In this document: positions 8,021 to 19,206 of the stretch, piece after piece
Position numbering within the stretch: the stretch's first letter is position 1
How the letters are laid out: each line of letters starts with the position of its first letter
DNA from: Superficieibacter sp. 1612_C1
GTDB taxonomy: Bacteria > Pseudomonadota > Gammaproteobacteria > Enterobacterales > Enterobacteriaceae
NCBI RefSeq assembly: GCF_015234305.1
Contig: NZ_JADGMI010000001.1
Span: 558,001-622,000, forward strand
DNA length: 64,000 bases
Reading direction: 5' to 3'
The notes under the pieces: model-generated
Database searches by the model: none
What the model saw: the letters and a program-made list of their open reading frames with translations, nothing else
What the model was told of the DNA's origin: nothing
Translations under genes and position numbers: made by a program

Positions 8021-8641
8021 TTATTCCTGCCGCGCATCCGGGCGGATCAGGTCAAAGCGGTGGGCTTCATCAATGCTGTAATACGCTGATGGCCCGCCCG
8101 CCCGCAGCACCGGCTGCGCTTTGGCGGTCTGATAGATGCCATCCTCCAGCAGCGACTCATCAATATGTACCGCCACCACTTCTCCCAGTACCAGCCAGGT
8201 GTCTACCGCCGTGCCGTCCGCGCCTGTGAGCTGAATGCACTGCGACAGACGGCATTCGAAGTTGACCGGACTTTCTGCCACGCGCGGGGCGCTGACGAGG
8301 CGGCTGGCCGCAGGCGTCAGGCCGGCGCGTAAAAACTCATTCTCGCCGTGCGGCAGAGTGGCGGAGGTTTCGTTCATCTGACGCGCCAGCGGTAGGGTGG
8401 TGAGATTCCAGACAAACTCTTTGGTCTCGACGATATTGCGCACGCTGTCTTTCCAGCCGCTACTGGCAAAACCGATAATCGGTGGCCGATAATTAAAGCA
8501 GTTGAAAAAGCTATACGGGGCCAGATTAGCCTTCCCCTGCGCGTCCTGCGAGGCGATCCAGCCAATAGGACGGGGGCCAATAATCGCGTTAAGCGGATCG
8601 TGCGGCAGGCCATGCCCCTGCGACGGCTGATAAAAATACAT
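8021..8641 (-). CDS. Flavin reductase-like domain protein (FMN-binding split barrel)
   Basis: A 206-residue protein of the flavin-reductase-like split-barrel family. Recognisable are the N-terminal RPIGWIAS...NLAPYSFF segment, which in relatives shapes the FMN pocket, and VPVNFECRLSQC-like core strands (here SPVNFECRLSQ). Such proteins bind FMN and often reduce it with NAD(P)H, or act as oxidoreductase partners of unknown substrate. The start at 8641 is preferred over an ATG 15 bases upstream because AGAGGAAAA precedes it at proper distance. It occupies the place of E. coli ybiX/fiu, so it is an accessory or rearranged gene. The true substrate is not known. Confidence 0.8.
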   Translation of the reverse strand: MYFYQPSQGHGLPHDPLNAIIGPRPIGWIASQDAQGKANLAPYSFFNCFNYRPPIIGFASSGWKDSVRNIVETKEFVWNLTTLPLARQMNETSATLPHGENEFLRAGLTPAASRLVSAPRVAESPVNFECRLSQCIQLTGADGTAVDTWLVLGEVVAVHIDESLLEDGIYQTAKAQPVLRAGGPSAYYSIDEAHRFDLIRPDARQE

Positions 8642-8736
8642 AGTTTTCCTCTGCAAAAAACGGATTTCTCCAGACTCACTTATTTACCCGCCCGGCGTCA
8701 ACGGGTATCTTACGCGGCAATCGACAGGAGAAAGCT

Positions 8737-9663
8737 ATGAATGCCCAGAAACCGGGATTACACCCGCGTAACCGCCACCGTGACCGCTACGATCTTCCCG
8801 CCCTCTGCGTGGCGTGCCCGGAGCTTGCTGAATTTATCACCACCAACCCCTCCGGCGAAGAGACCATTAACTTCGCCGAGCCGCGGGCCGTTAAGGCACT
8901 GAACAAAGCGCTGCTGATGCATTTTTACGGCGTACAGCAGTGGGATGTCCCGGACGGTTTTCTTTGCCCGCCGGTGCCGGGAAGGGCGGATTATATTCAT
9001 CATCTGGCCGACCTGCTGTCAGAGACCGGCGGTGAAATTCCCCGTCAGGCCAGCGTGCTGGATATCGGCGTCGGCGCTAACTGTATCTACCCACTGATTG
9101 GCGCGTATGAGTACGGCTGGCGCTTTACCGGCACCGAGGTCAATGCCGAGGCGTTCGCCAGCGCTCAGGCCATCGTGAACGGCAATCCAGGCATGAATCG
9201 CAGCATTCGCCTGCGTAAACAGAAAGATGAAGCGGCTATTTTTCGCGGCATCATTCATAAAAACGAGCAATACGACGCGACTATTTGTAATCCGCCGTTC
9301 CACGATTCCGCTGAAGCGGCGCGTGAAGGCAACGAGCGCAAGCGGCGTAACCTGGGGCAAAAGCAAACTGATGCGCGTAACTTTGGCGGCCAGCAGCAGG
9401 AGCTGTGGTGCGAAGGCGGGGAAGTGCGCTTTATTCAGCAGATGATTGAAGAGAGCAAGCTGTTCGCCCGTCAGGTGATGTGGTTTAGCTCGCTGGTGTC
9501 CCGTGGTGAAAACCTGCCGCTGTTGTATCCTGCGCTGACGGCAGCAGGCGCGGTGAAAGTAGTGAAAAAAGAGATGGCCCAGGGTCAAAAGCAGAGTCGC
9601 TTTATCGCCTGGACCTTCCTCGACGAAGACCAGCGTCGTCGTTTCGCGGCCCGCGCTCGCTAA
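8737..9663 (+). CDS. rlmF: 23S rRNA (adenine-1618-N6)-methyltransferase RlmF
   Basis: A 308-residue S-adenosylmethionine-dependent methyltransferase that modifies A1618 of 23S rRNA. The SAM-binding motif I is [13 protein letters not shown] (108-120). The N6-adenine catalytic motif NPPF is at 185-188. The basic N-terminal start (NRHRDRYD) suits RNA binding. A Shine-Dalgarno GACAGGAG precedes the ATG. Its stop codon overlaps that of the convergent ybiO gene, leaving no room for a terminator between them. Confidence 0.96.
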   Translation: MNAQKPGLHPRNRHRDRYDLPALCVACPELAEFITTNPSGEETINFAEPRAVKALNKALLMHFYGVQQWDVPDGFLCPPVPGRADYIHHLADLLSETGGEIPRQASVLDIGVGANCIYPLIGAYEYGWRFTGTEVNAEAFASAQAIVNGNPGMNRSIRLRKQKDEAAIFRGIIHKNEQYDATICNPPFHDSAEAAREGNERKRRNLGQKQTDARNFGGQQQELWCEGGEVRFIQQMIEESKLFARQVMWFSSLVSRGENLPLLYPALTAAGAVKVVKKEMAQGQKQSRFIAWTFLDEDQRRRFAARAR

Positions 9664-11918
9664 AGCGTCGGCTCGGCAGGCGGCTGGGGAGCCACGCCCG
9701 TTGTCGGCATGGCTCCCGGCTGCTGCATCGCTGCCCCTGGCGACGGCAGGATCTGCCAGGTTTGCACCGGGGCGCGGACATCGGCCCGGTCGAAATGTTT
9801 TTTCACCTGGCTGTCCAGCGCGAAACGGACGGTCCACTGTTTCAGCGGCTGAGTGGTAAACGAGACGCGCAGGGTAAAGGCGGTGTTAGTCAGGCCGACA
9901 ATGCCCGCAAACGACGGCTCGCCAATCACCAGCGCGCGAATATCCGGCATTTCCATCAATTCGTTTACCGCCTCTTTCAGCGCCTGATTCGCTTTATCGG
10001 CATCCTCATGACGATCGACGTCATAGTTCGCTACCACCGAGCCGATGCCGCGCACGAAGTTGGCGAAGGTGGTGATCGAGGACCACGGAATAATGTGGTA
10101 CGCGCCGGTATCCTGACGCACCCCGACCGAGCGAATCGACATCCGTTCGACCGTACCAGTGAGCGGTCCGATGGTCACCAGATCGCCGGTATTCATCCCG
10201 TTCTCAAACTGGATAAAGACCCCGGTGATAATATCTTTCACCAGCGTTTGTGAGCCGAACGATATAGCCAGCCCCAGTGCCCCGGCACCCGCCAGCAGCG
10301 GGGCGATATTCACGCCGATTTCAGAAAGTACGATCATGATAGTGATGGTACTGATAATCACCGCCAGCGCATTACGGAACAGTGTCAGCAGCGTACGGGT
10401 ACGTGCGCTCGGTAGCGGGCGACCATGAATATCGGAAGACAGGCGATTCTCAATCAGGCTTGCCAGTACCGTCCAGCCCACCGCTGAGAAGAACAGGATC
10501 AGCGCGATGCGGATCAGAATATCAACGGTCCTCTCACCCGCGCCGTTGTGCAGCCAGTTCCAGAAATCAAACAGTCCCCACGCGCTGAGCAGCAGCATAA
10601 TCGCTACGCAAACCACCAGAATGCGCGCGGCTTTCAGCGCCGTGGAAAGCCAGCCGTTAAGCCGCTTTTGCAGTTCAGGATAGTTACGCTGCGTTTGTGG
10701 AGACAGGGTAATCCGCTTGGCGATCCAGCGCGAAAGGATGCCGGACGCAAACGCCCCCAGGCCGATAATCGCCAGACTGCGTACCGTAGCACCCATCATA
10801 AATTTCAGGCTATTGCCCGGATCGAAGAGGGAGAAGAAGAACAGCACGATGAAATAGGCGGTGGCCAGCCAGTGCCACACCAGGGCAAAGGCGCGGATAA
10901 ACAGGCTAAAAAATGAGAGCGACCGCTCGGCCAGATGCAGCAAATCCTCGGTGATTTTCTGTTTGTTATGGAAAATCAGATACAGCGCCCACAGCGTAAT
11001 ACACAGCATGATCGCCACGTTCGCCATCGCCCCGAACTGGACATTCACCTGGTTGGAGATAATCGGCACCGCCACGATCAGCCCGTAGCCAATTAAGCTA
11101 CTGAGCGCGCTTAGTCGCAGATTCCAGTAGTGGGCCGACTCATCGGTGATTGAAAACGGACGCAGTTCAGGGACGCGCGGACAGAATATCAGGCGCAGAA
11201 TCGCTTTGAAAAACTCGATCAGGGCAAAAGCGCTCAGGAACAGACTCTGCTGGAACGCGATGGTTTGGCTGCCTGAATTGAAATTATCAATCAGGATTTG
11301 GCCGACAAAAAGCGCCAGTGCCAACAGCAGTAAATCGATGATAAACGCGCCGATGATCATGCCGGGAAGCTGAAGCCAGTTGCCGTGCTCGCGATTTTTT
11401 TTGCGTCCCCAGCGGCCCATTCTGCGATAAAGCGGTAGCGCGGCGATGCGGATCACCGCGTAGAAGGCGAAGACCATGCCTGCCAGCATCAAAAAATGGG
11501 TGAGCGCATTAGTAAACGTATGGGGATTGAAAGCCTTATGCGGGGAGCCGGTGATATTACGATAAAGCTGGGCAAAGCGGGAGGAGAGTTGTTCGCCGTA
11601 ATAACGGCCTACGGTGGTGACGTTTTCCAGCACCGTTGTCTCTTCTTTTGCCTCCGGCGGCGCAATGGCCGGGACCGGTTCCGGCGGCGGCGTAGCGGCC
11701 ACCTGACGAAGCTGTTCAATCAGCTCGTCGCGGGATGTATCGTTAGCCAGGACGTCAGCCAGCGCGGCATAAGCCGCTTTTTTCTGGGCGAGATCCGGCT
11801 CGCTGGGCTCGGCTTTTTTATCCGTCGCTGCGGGGGCGCTGGTGGTGACGCCTGGGATAGACGCTGCGTGCAGCGGGGCGCTGAGTAAGCTAATGAGTAG
11901 CAGTAAAATCCACGGCAC
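9660..11918 (-). CDS. ybiO: MscS-family mechanosensitive channel YbiO
   Basis: A 752-residue inner-membrane mechanosensitive channel of the large MscS subgroup (E. coli YbiO about 741). It opens on osmotic downshock and releases solutes. A signal peptide (ending APLHAAS) precedes a periplasmic Pro/Ala/Glu-rich region, then many transmembrane segments. The MscS pore and beta-domain lie in the last third: [14 protein letters not shown], then [16 protein letters not shown]. The protein ends in a Pro/Ala-rich tail. The start is a GTG at 11918, chosen because GGAGGAG precedes it by three bases and it gives the signal peptide at residue 1. A longer frame starting at 11993 lacks both. Its stop overlaps rlmF. 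Confidence 0.93.
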   Translation of the reverse strand: MPWILLLLISLLSAPLHAASIPGVTTSAPAATDKKAEPSEPDLAQKKAAYAALADVLANDTSRDELIEQLRQVAATPPPEPVPAIAPPEAKEETTVLENVTTVGRYYGEQLSSRFAQLYRNITGSPHKAFNPHTFTNALTHFLMLAGMVFAFYAVIRIAALPLYRRMGRWGRKKNREHGNWLQLPGMIIGAFIIDLLLLALALFVGQILIDNFNSGSQTIAFQQSLFLSAFALIEFFKAILRLIFCPRVPELRPFSITDESAHYWNLRLSALSSLIGYGLIVAVPIISNQVNVQFGAMANVAIMLCITLWALYLIFHNKQKITEDLLHLAERSLSFFSLFIRAFALVWHWLATAYFIVLFFFSLFDPGNSLKFMMGATVRSLAIIGLGAFASGILSRWIAKRITLSPQTQRNYPELQKRLNGWLSTALKAARILVVCVAIMLLLSAWGLFDFWNWLHNGAGERTVDILIRIALILFFSAVGWTVLASLIENRLSSDIHGRPLPSARTRTLLTLFRNALAVIISTITIMIVLSEIGVNIAPLLAGAGALGLAISFGSQTLVKDIITGVFIQFENGMNTGDLVTIGPLTGTVERMSIRSVGVRQDTGAYHIIPWSSITTFANFVRGIGSVVANYDVDRHEDADKANQALKEAVNELMEMPDIRALVIGEPSFAGIVGLTNTAFTLRVSFTTQPLKQWTVRFALDSQVKKHFDRADVRAPVQTWQILPSPGAAMQQPGAMPTTGVAPQPPAEPTL

Positions 11919-12028
11919 GGACTCCTCCAATGAGAATCTATAGCAAAAGGTTAAGTATAGATCCCAGAGAAGACGCGGCGGGAAATGAGACAATTCTGGC
12001 GATCCGCCCCCGAAGAGGCGGAGGGGGA

Positions 12029-12751
12029 TCAGGAGACGTGCTGCAAAAACTCTTGCAGGCGCAGGCTGGGTGGGTTTTCGATCAGCGTTTGTGGATGACC
12101 ATCTTCGGCAATCCGCCCCTTGTCAATAAAGATCAGACGCGAGGCAACCTTCTCGGCAAAGCCAATTTCATGGGTCACGATAACCATCGTCATGCCTTCT
12201 TCTGCCAGATCCTGCATCACTTTCAGCACTTCGTGGCGCAGCTCCGGGTCGAGGGCAGAGGTCGGCTCATCAAACAGCATCATCTTCGGTTTCACCGCCA
12301 GCGCACGGGCAATCGCCACGCGCTGCTGCTGGCCGCCAGAAAGCTCCGACGGATAATGGTGCGAACGTTCGGCAAGGCCCACTTTCGCCAGCAGCGACAG
12401 CGCCAGCTTTTCAGCCTCCGCTTTTTTCGCTCCGCGCACCCGCAGCGGGCCGAACATCACGTTTTCCAGCGCCGTCAGATGTGGGAACAGATAGAACTGC
12501 TGGAACACCATCCCGGCTTCCTGGCGAATTAAACGATCGTCCACTTTCGGATCGTTTACCTTCAGACCATCAACAATCAGCTCGCCGCTGGTAATCTCTT
12601 CCAGCTTGTTGATACAGCGCAGCAGCGTCGATTTTCCCGAACCTGACGGGCCGATAATGACCACCACTTCGCCCTGGGTGATGTGCAGATCAATATTGTG
12701 CAGCACTTTAGTGGGACCAAAATGCTTGGAGACGTTTTTAAATTCAATCAC
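12029..12751 (-). CDS. glnQ: Glutamine ABC transporter ATP-binding protein GlnQ
   Basis: A 240-residue ATPase, full length for GlnQ, that powers high-affinity L-glutamine import. Walker A is GPSGSGKST, the signature is LSGGQQQR, and Walker B/D-loop is [12 protein letters not shown]. It overlaps the end of glnP by four bases (ATGA), so translation is coupled. Downstream of its stop a small GC-rich hairpin (CCGCC/GGCGG, 12004-12021) is present without a T-run. It belongs to the glnHPQ operon controlled from upstream of glnH. Confidence 0.97.
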   Translation of the reverse strand: MIEFKNVSKHFGPTKVLHNIDLHITQGEVVVIIGPSGSGKSTLLRCINKLEEITSGELIVDGLKVNDPKVDDRLIRQEAGMVFQQFYLFPHLTALENVMFGPLRVRGAKKAEAEKLALSLLAKVGLAERSHHYPSELSGGQQQRVAIARALAVKPKMMLFDEPTSALDPELRHEVLKVMQDLAEEGMTMVIVTHEIGFAEKVASRLIFIDKGRIAEDGHPQTLIENPPSLRLQEFLQHVS

Positions 12752-13407
12752 AGGATTTTCATCCTTTTTTCAAGACGGCGCAGAACGAAGCTCAGAACCA
12801 GAGTGATGATCAGATAGATGACGGCGACGGCGCTCCAGATCTCCAGCGCGCGGAAGTTACCGGCAATAATTTCCTGGCCCTGACGCGTCAGTTCGGCAAC
12901 GCCGATGACGATAAACAGGGAGGTATCTTTGATGCTGATGATCCACTGGTTACCCAGCGGCGGGAGCATACGGCGCAGCGCCAGCGGCAGAATGACGTGG
13001 CGGATGGTTTCGTATCGTGACAGACCCAGTGCCAGCCCCGCTTCGCGAAAGCCTCTGTGAATCGACAGTACCGCGCCACGGGTGATCTCCGCGATATACG
13101 CCCCGGAGTTGATCATAATGGTGACTACCGCCGCGCTGAAGGGATCGATGCGCAAATCATTGAAGGCCATCGGCAGCGCAAAGTAGATAAACATCACCTG
13201 CACAACAATCGGGGTGCCGCGAATGATTTCAATAAACACCAGGGCGATGAAATTGATGATCCTGCCACCGAAAGAGCGGGCAAACCCCGCCAGCAGACCA
13301 ATGATCAGACCGCCTGCAAGGCCGAGGACCGAGATCCACAGCGTCATTTTGGCCCCTTCCAGCAAAATCGGAATGGCAGGCCAAATGGCACTCCAGTCAA
13401 ACTCCAT
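12748..13407 (-). CDS. glnP: Glutamine ABC transporter permease GlnP
   Basis: A 219-residue inner-membrane permease (E. coli 219) with about five transmembrane segments. It carries the conserved EAA loop for ATPase contact ([21 protein letters not shown]). It partners with GlnQ and the periplasmic GlnH. The gene overlaps glnQ by four bases and is separated from glnH by about 200 bases filled with palindromes, which probably lower its expression relative to the binding protein. Confidence 0.97.
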   Translation of the reverse strand: MEFDWSAIWPAIPILLEGAKMTLWISVLGLAGGLIIGLLAGFARSFGGRIINFIALVFIEIIRGTPIVVQVMFIYFALPMAFNDLRIDPFSAAVVTIMINSGAYIAEITRGAVLSIHRGFREAGLALGLSRYETIRHVILPLALRRMLPPLGNQWIISIKDTSLFIVIGVAELTRQGQEIIAGNFRALEIWSAVAVIYLIITLVLSFVLRRLEKRMKIL

Positions 13408-13439
13408 AATAAATTCCTGTTACCGCGTTAAATAGAACA

Positions 13440-13590
13440 GGGGGCGAAAGCCGCCCCCGGAGATTGATGACAAAACGTCCGTGGAACGCGGGGCGACCAC
13501 CGGGTTGGGCCTCCCTCCGGGAACCCAATCCCGGTGTTTCCCCTGACAACCTCTTTTGTCAGCAGTCTGGGGGGCGAAAGCCGCCCCCAG
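13440..13590. repeat. Composite palindromic element between glnH and glnP
   Basis: Three stem-loops in a symmetrical arrangement. GGGGGCG/CGCCCCC with an AAAGC loop is at 13440-13458. A central imperfect hairpin, CACCGGGTTGGG against CCCAATCCCGGTG, is at 13498-13536. A second copy of the GC-rich hairpin is at 13567-13590. The element also contains TGACAAAA and TTTTGTCA as an inverted pair around the central hairpin. It lies in the glnH-glnP intercistronic gap. It probably protects upstream glnH mRNA or attenuates glnPQ expression (inference). Confidence 0.7.
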
Positions 13591-13609
13591 AAGCGTGCAT
13601 CAAAGCGTA

Positions 13610-14428
<819 letters not shown>

Positions 14429-14512
14429 TTACAACTCATTGTTTTTACAGTAACCGAGCGGCAGGCGAGTGCACGAAAATGATCGTTTCGCGATTTCATG
14501 CACTATCTCAGG

Positions 14513-14527
14513 GCACCATTTTGGTGC
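14513..14527. promoter_or_regulatory. NtrC-type binding site upstream of glnH
   Basis: GCACCATTTTGGTGC is a perfect 5+5 palindrome of the NtrC half-site GCACC. It lies about 90-100 bases upstream of the sigma-54 promoter. A second degenerate half-site pair (GCACTATCTCAGGGC) overlaps it on the glnH side. This is the usual enhancer position for NtrC. Confidence 0.7.
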
Positions 14528-14647
14528 GCCAGTCTGATGTTATAGCCTGAGTTGATTTTTATCGCAGAATCCGGGGGGAAAACAATCTTTTATTAACGAT
14601 TTTGTGAGGTGCTTGTTACGAGTGCTTAACTTTAGCCCGCGCAGGGC

Positions 14648-14673
14648 AAAAAAAATGCACCTTCACGGTGCAT
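14648..14673 (-). terminator. Intrinsic terminator of dps
   Basis: ATGCACC and GGTGCAT flank a short TTCAC-type loop (14655-14673), followed on the minus strand by eight T (plus-strand A-tract from 14648). It lies 45 bases past the dps stop codon. Confidence 0.85.
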
Positions 14674-14717
14674 CATACCCCGCCGGATGACGACGGGGTG
14701 ACAGGATTTTCTTATGG

Positions 14718-15248
<531 letters not shown>

Positions 15249-15482
15249 CTAAGTAAATTTCGAGATTAAGTATAGCACCGCTTTTTAACTCTGCTATTCA
15301 GTCTGTACCTATCGGTTTAATAGCATGAGACGGCTGTTAATATAGGTATCTTTATATATCAAAGGGTTATTTTGGCATCATGGTAAATGATTCTTAATTC
15401 CGCTGCAAAGCCAAATGGCCTTAGCATTATTATTTATATGGCGATCAAAAACGGCAGAATAACGCTATGAATAAGATGCGAA

Positions 15483-15515
15483 TATTCTGCATGGCTATGC
15501 ACACCATGCAGAATA
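15483..15515. terminator. Long hairpin at the 3' end of rhtA
   Basis: TATTCTGCATGG (15483-15494) and CCATGCAGAATA (15504-15515) are perfect 12-base complements around a nine-base loop, three bases after the rhtA stop. The minus strand shows no T-run beyond it. It is a 3' stabilising hairpin or a weak terminator. The rest of 15222-15482 holds the dps promoter region, with nothing else I can assign. Confidence 0.55.
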
Positions 15516-15518
15516 GTA

Positions 15519-16409
15519 TTATTTTTTGATTTTAACGCGTTTAATCTCCGGCTCCCGACGCTGGGTTAACGTAGAGCCCATGGAGGCCGCAATAATGGCA
15601 CCCAGCGCCAGTGTCTGTGTGGAGGTTAAGGTTTCACCAAGGAAAATGATGCCCGAAATGGCAGCCAGCGCCGGTTCCATACTCATCAGTGTGCCGAAGG
15701 TGCGCGTCGGCAGACGGGTGAGGGCGATCATCTCAAGCGAGTAGGGCAGCGCCGTCGACAGAACGGCAATCGCCAGCCCCAGCGGCAAAATAGACCAGTG
15801 CCATAAGGCATCTCCCGCCTGCAATGCGCCTAAAGGCACGAAAATAATCGCCGCAATCAGCGATCCCATCGCCACCGTCGCCGGACCATGTTCCGCCCCG
15901 GCGCGCTGACCCGAGAGAATATAAACCGCCCAGCACGCCCCCGCGCCCAGCGCCAGCAGGGTACCCGTCAGGTCAACGTGTGCCACGTCCTTGCCCAGCG
16001 GCAGCAGAAACCAAAGACCGAGAACCGCGAGGATCACCCACACAAAATCAACCGCCCGACGCGAGGCAAAAAGCGCCACCGCCAGCGGACCGGTAAATTC
16101 CAGCGCTACCGCAATACCTAACGGAATACGCTGGATAGCCAGATAGAACAGGTAGTTCATCGCCCCCAGCGACACGCCGTAGCACAACAGGGGTAAGCGC
16201 TGATCTTTTGCGAAACGCAATCGCCACGGCTTAAAGACGGCAATCAAAATGAGCGTCCCCAATGCCAGACGCAGGGCCGTCACGCCGGGTGCCCCTACCA
16301 GTGGAAAAAGCGTTTTTGCCAGCGAAGCGCCGCTTTGAATGGAGGCCATCGCGACCAATAAAATAACACAAGGTAACCAGATCGGCATTTTACGCTGTAG
16401 CCCAGGCAT
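15519..16409 (-). CDS. rhtA: Threonine/homoserine exporter RhtA
   Basis: A 296-residue inner-membrane exporter of the drug/metabolite transporter (EamA) family with ten transmembrane segments in two repeats. It exports threonine, homoserine and other amino acids. Sequence stretches such as FPLVGAPGVTALRLALGTLIL and TRLPTRTFGTLMSMEPALAA are hallmarks of RhtA. The start at 16409 follows GAGAAAGG and gives the E. coli-like N-terminus MPG..RKMP. An upstream ATG at 16424 would only add five residues. It is divergent from ompX. Confidence 0.95.
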   Translation of the reverse strand: MPGLQRKMPIWLPCVILLVAMASIQSGASLAKTLFPLVGAPGVTALRLALGTLILIAVFKPWRLRFAKDQRLPLLCYGVSLGAMNYLFYLAIQRIPLGIAVALEFTGPLAVALFASRRAVDFVWVILAVLGLWFLLPLGKDVAHVDLTGTLLALGAGACWAVYILSGQRAGAEHGPATVAMGSLIAAIIFVPLGALQAGDALWHWSILPLGLAIAVLSTALPYSLEMIALTRLPTRTFGTLMSMEPALAAISGIIFLGETLTSTQTLALGAIIAASMGSTLTQRREPEIKRVKIKK

Positions 16410-16760
16410 CCTTTCTCCCGTCAATATTTGTCAAAAGAGGTAAAAGTCACCAGTGTAATGGACCCGGCGTCGACAGTTTAGTCCCCGTTGAAAAAAGAGT
16501 GCTTATAATTCATCGTGTGAATCAGAATGTGCGCAAAAAAATCTGTCGGAGATTGAGAGTATTCCGATGATTGCAATCACCGGGGCGCGTCATAATAACG
16601 GCCTCTGCGACAAAAGCGCTGTTTTTTGAAAGGGATAGTCAAGAATGGAAATGTTTCGTTACAGGAAATGACCGACGGGACAACGCAATTTGCAAAAAGT
16701 TTCTTAGCATTTTGATATATTTAAAACTTAGGACTTACTTGAAGCACATTTGAGGTGGTT
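16410..16760. promoter_or_regulatory. Divergent rhtA-ompX intergenic region
   Basis: The 351 bases between the divergent genes hold no credible ORF. Visible are a good -10 box TATAAT at 16504-16509, a perfect 12-base palindrome TGATTGCAATCA at 16568-16579, and an AT-rich stretch (TATATTTAAAAC) just before ompX. The ompX Shine-Dalgarno GAGGTGG (16752-16758) is the region covered by CyaR and MicA-type sRNA pairing in E. coli. sRNA action is known for relatives and not shown here. Confidence 0.4.
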
Positions 16761-17267
16761 ATGAATAAAATTGCATGTCTTTCAGCACTGGCCGCAGTTC
16801 TGGCCGTTTCCGCAGGTACTGCCGTAGCTGCAACTTCTACCGTTACCGGTGGTTACGCTCAGAGCGATATGCAGGGCGTGGCTAATAAAGCTAACGGTTT
16901 CAACCTGAAGTATCGCTACGAAAATGATACTCCGCTGGGCGTTATTGGTTCCTTCACCTATACCGAAAAAGATGACACCTCTAACGGTCTGTACAACAAA
17001 GCGCAGTACTACGGCTTCACTGCTGGTCCGGCTTACCGTATCAACGACTGGGCAAGCGTGTATGGCGTAGTCGGCTTTGGCTACGGTAAAGTTCAGGCGA
17101 ACGACATTCCTGACAACCACAGCACCAGCGATTACGGCGTAGCTTACGGTGCTGGTCTGCAGTTCAACCCGATGGAAAACGTTGCTCTGGACGTCTCCTA
17201 CGAGCAGAGCCGCATCCGTAGCGTTGACGTTGGCACCTGGATCGCGGGCGTCGGCTACCGTTTCTAA
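16761..17267 (+). CDS. ompX: Outer membrane protein OmpX
   Basis: A 168-residue outer-membrane eight-stranded beta-barrel of the Ail/Lom family. The signal peptide is residues 1-23 (ending GTAVA). The mature start ATSTVTGGYAQSD and the C-terminal strand DVGTWIAGVGYRF are diagnostic, and the final Phe is the BamA recognition residue. The surface loops (DTSNGLYNKA and NDIPDNHSTS) differ from E. coli in length and sequence, as expected for exposed parts. The start is ATG 16761 behind GAGGTGG. An upstream GTG adds only two residues and lacks spacing. A bidirectional terminator follows. Confidence 0.97.
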   Translation: MNKIACLSALAAVLAVSAGTAVAATSTVTGGYAQSDMQGVANKANGFNLKYRYENDTPLGVIGSFTYTEKDDTSNGLYNKAQYYGFTAGPAYRINDWASVYGVVGFGYGKVQANDIPDNHSTSDYGVAYGAGLQFNPMENVALDVSYEQSRIRSVDVGTWIAGVGYRF

Positions 17268-17289
17268 TAACGACGTGATTTTACGTTGT

Positions 17290-17320
17290 AAAAAATCCGC
17301 CCTAGGGCGGATTTTTGTTT
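17290..17320. terminator. Bidirectional terminator between ompX and opgE
   Basis: AAAATCCGCCC/GGGCGGATTTT forms a long stem with almost no loop (CTAG centre, 17291-17314). It has T-rich sequence after it on the plus strand and an A-run before it, so it can end both converging transcripts. Confidence 0.88.
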
Positions 17321-17344
17321 TTACGGGCAAGCGGGCTGATTTCA

Positions 17345-18928
17345 CTAACGACTTTTTGTACTAAAAACGTCAGTGCCCAGATGGTTATAGTCCACTTTCT
17401 CCAGCCGGAAGTTGGTGATCCACGTCGGCCCGGCTTTCTGCGTCGAAATAAACTTGTAGCGATTTTTGATCTCTTCTGCGGTGATGCCGGTCCACTGCGA
17501 GAAAAAGGCGAGGAAATCATTGGCCGAGCGGCGCGTTTTGATTATCCGATGGGTTTTATCATCGCTGGACAACACCATAAACGGTACCTGGAAATTCTGC
17601 TGGTATTTATCGTCATGGGCGAGGTACTGCACCTCTTTGCCGCGCTCTTTAAACGCCAGCCCGTGATCGGAGAAATAGACCAGAGAGAAACTTTCGCCCG
17701 TGTTTTGCAACTGTGTATAAAGCTGACGTAATAAATCGTCGGTTTGCGTCATGGTGTAGAGGTAGCACGAGGTCTCTTTTGACTGCACAAAGACGCTATA
17801 TTTTCCCTTTGTACGATCGCAGGCCTGCGGATGCGACCCCATCAGATGCAGAACGATCAGTTGCGGCTGGCTGCGCTGGGTGGCAAACACCTGCGAGGTC
17901 ATTTTCAGCAGCGCCGTATCCTGCGTATTTTTATCCGCTTCGAAATCACCGCTCTTTAGAAACTGCGCTTCGTCAGCGCGTTTAGCGATGCTGGCGATCG
18001 CGGAGTCATACTCGCCGATTTGCCCCTGATTGGAAAACCACCACGTCTGGAAGCCCGCACGGTTTGCCAGCGTCACAAAACTGTCCTGATACTGTGGCTT
18101 ATTATCGACGACCCGGTTAAGCGTCAGTCCGAGCGATTTTTGCGTCGAGCCGCTGGCGGCAATATAGTCGGTAAACAGCGTACCGTTGACTGAACTGGCA
18201 AACGGCGTGTTATCCCAGTGTCCGCCAAATGCGCCCAGCGCATCACGGCGCGCGCTTTCACCAATGACCACGATGTAATAGTGATATTTCGGTTTAACCG
18301 CTAAGACGTGCCAGGTATCTTTCACGCTCGCCAGCTGCGCCATTCGCGCCTGTTCTTCCAGCACTTCCTGATTGTTTACCACCACGTCTTTGACGAAGCG
18401 CACGGCCGGATAGCCCGTATCCTTAAGTTTAAATACGCCGCCCCACGCCAGATTCTGCACCGGCTGAACAAAAAACGTTCCCACGCTAAACAGCAGGCAC
18501 AGGGTGTCCATTTTTCCCCATGATGACTGAGTTACCGGTTTACGGCGCACGGCAATCACGCCGAGGGCAAAAATAAACAGTCCAATAACGTAGCTGTACC
18601 AGGGAAAAATGGTCAGAATTTCGCTGGACTCTTCCATATTGGTCGAATGCATCGCCAGCAGGGTATTAAAGTTGGGAGAGCCATAGGCCTGGCCGAAGGG
18701 GTAATAGCTGGCGGCCACCAGGGAATAAATACCGATTATCACTTTTTGCGTCTTCGGCATCGTGCGCCATAGCAGGTGCAGCACGCAGGTAAACGCCACG
18801 GTATACAGCAGGCTAAAGGGATAGCCGAGCGCCAGGTTAATTAATAACGATTGCAGGAAATAAAAACCAATCCACGGGCTTAACGCCAGGCGTCGGGAGG
18901 CAAGCGATTCTTTCAGGGTGTAATTCAT
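17345..18928 (-). CDS. opgE: Phosphoethanolamine transferase OpgE (YbiP)
   Basis: A 527-residue inner-membrane enzyme, same length as E. coli OpgE. It transfers phosphoethanolamine from phosphatidylethanolamine to osmoregulated periplasmic glucans. About five N-terminal transmembrane helices are followed by a periplasmic sulfatase/alkaline-phosphatase-type domain starting near VVIGESARRDALG. This holds metal-site residues and the nucleophile segment SGSTQKSLGL. FSDHGLAFKERG near the C-terminus is the second metal motif. No neighbouring gene is cotranscribed. The assignment rests on overall resemblance to the YbiP lineage and not to EptA/EptC. Confidence 0.93.
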   Translation of the reverse strand: MNYTLKESLASRRLALSPWIGFYFLQSLLINLALGYPFSLLYTVAFTCVLHLLWRTMPKTQKVIIGIYSLVAASYYPFGQAYGSPNFNTLLAMHSTNMEESSEILTIFPWYSYVIGLFIFALGVIAVRRKPVTQSSWGKMDTLCLLFSVGTFFVQPVQNLAWGGVFKLKDTGYPAVRFVKDVVVNNQEVLEEQARMAQLASVKDTWHVLAVKPKYHYYIVVIGESARRDALGAFGGHWDNTPFASSVNGTLFTDYIAASGSTQKSLGLTLNRVVDNKPQYQDSFVTLANRAGFQTWWFSNQGQIGEYDSAIASIAKRADEAQFLKSGDFEADKNTQDTALLKMTSQVFATQRSQPQLIVLHLMGSHPQACDRTKGKYSVFVQSKETSCYLYTMTQTDDLLRQLYTQLQNTGESFSLVYFSDHGLAFKERGKEVQYLAHDDKYQQNFQVPFMVLSSDDKTHRIIKTRRSANDFLAFFSQWTGITAEEIKNRYKFISTQKAGPTWITNFRLEKVDYNHLGTDVFSTKSR

Positions 18929-19206
18929 ATGCCACTGTCATAAAACGCCATGTGCTCACCCTGGCGTCAAGGGTCAAAACCTGCCGGTGAGTGCGTGAAG
19001 AGGGGAGAGTGTCCGCATCTGCGAGCCGCAATAGTTGCAGGGCTGCAAGAAGATAAAGCGCCGTGAATATAAGGTCAACTAGCCGTCAGAAATTGTTTTG
19101 CGAGGTGGATTGCAAATACGGAAGAAAAAAGGGGTTTTAACAACAAAACCGTCAGCGTAACGCCGAAAGATGACAGGAAAATGAAGCGGCGTACCGCGAC
19201 GCCGCA

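Noticed and set aside
11919-11993. Longer N-terminus of YbiO
   Set aside because: The GTG at 11918 has a near-perfect ribosome site and yields a proper signal peptide at residue 1; the extension would bury it.
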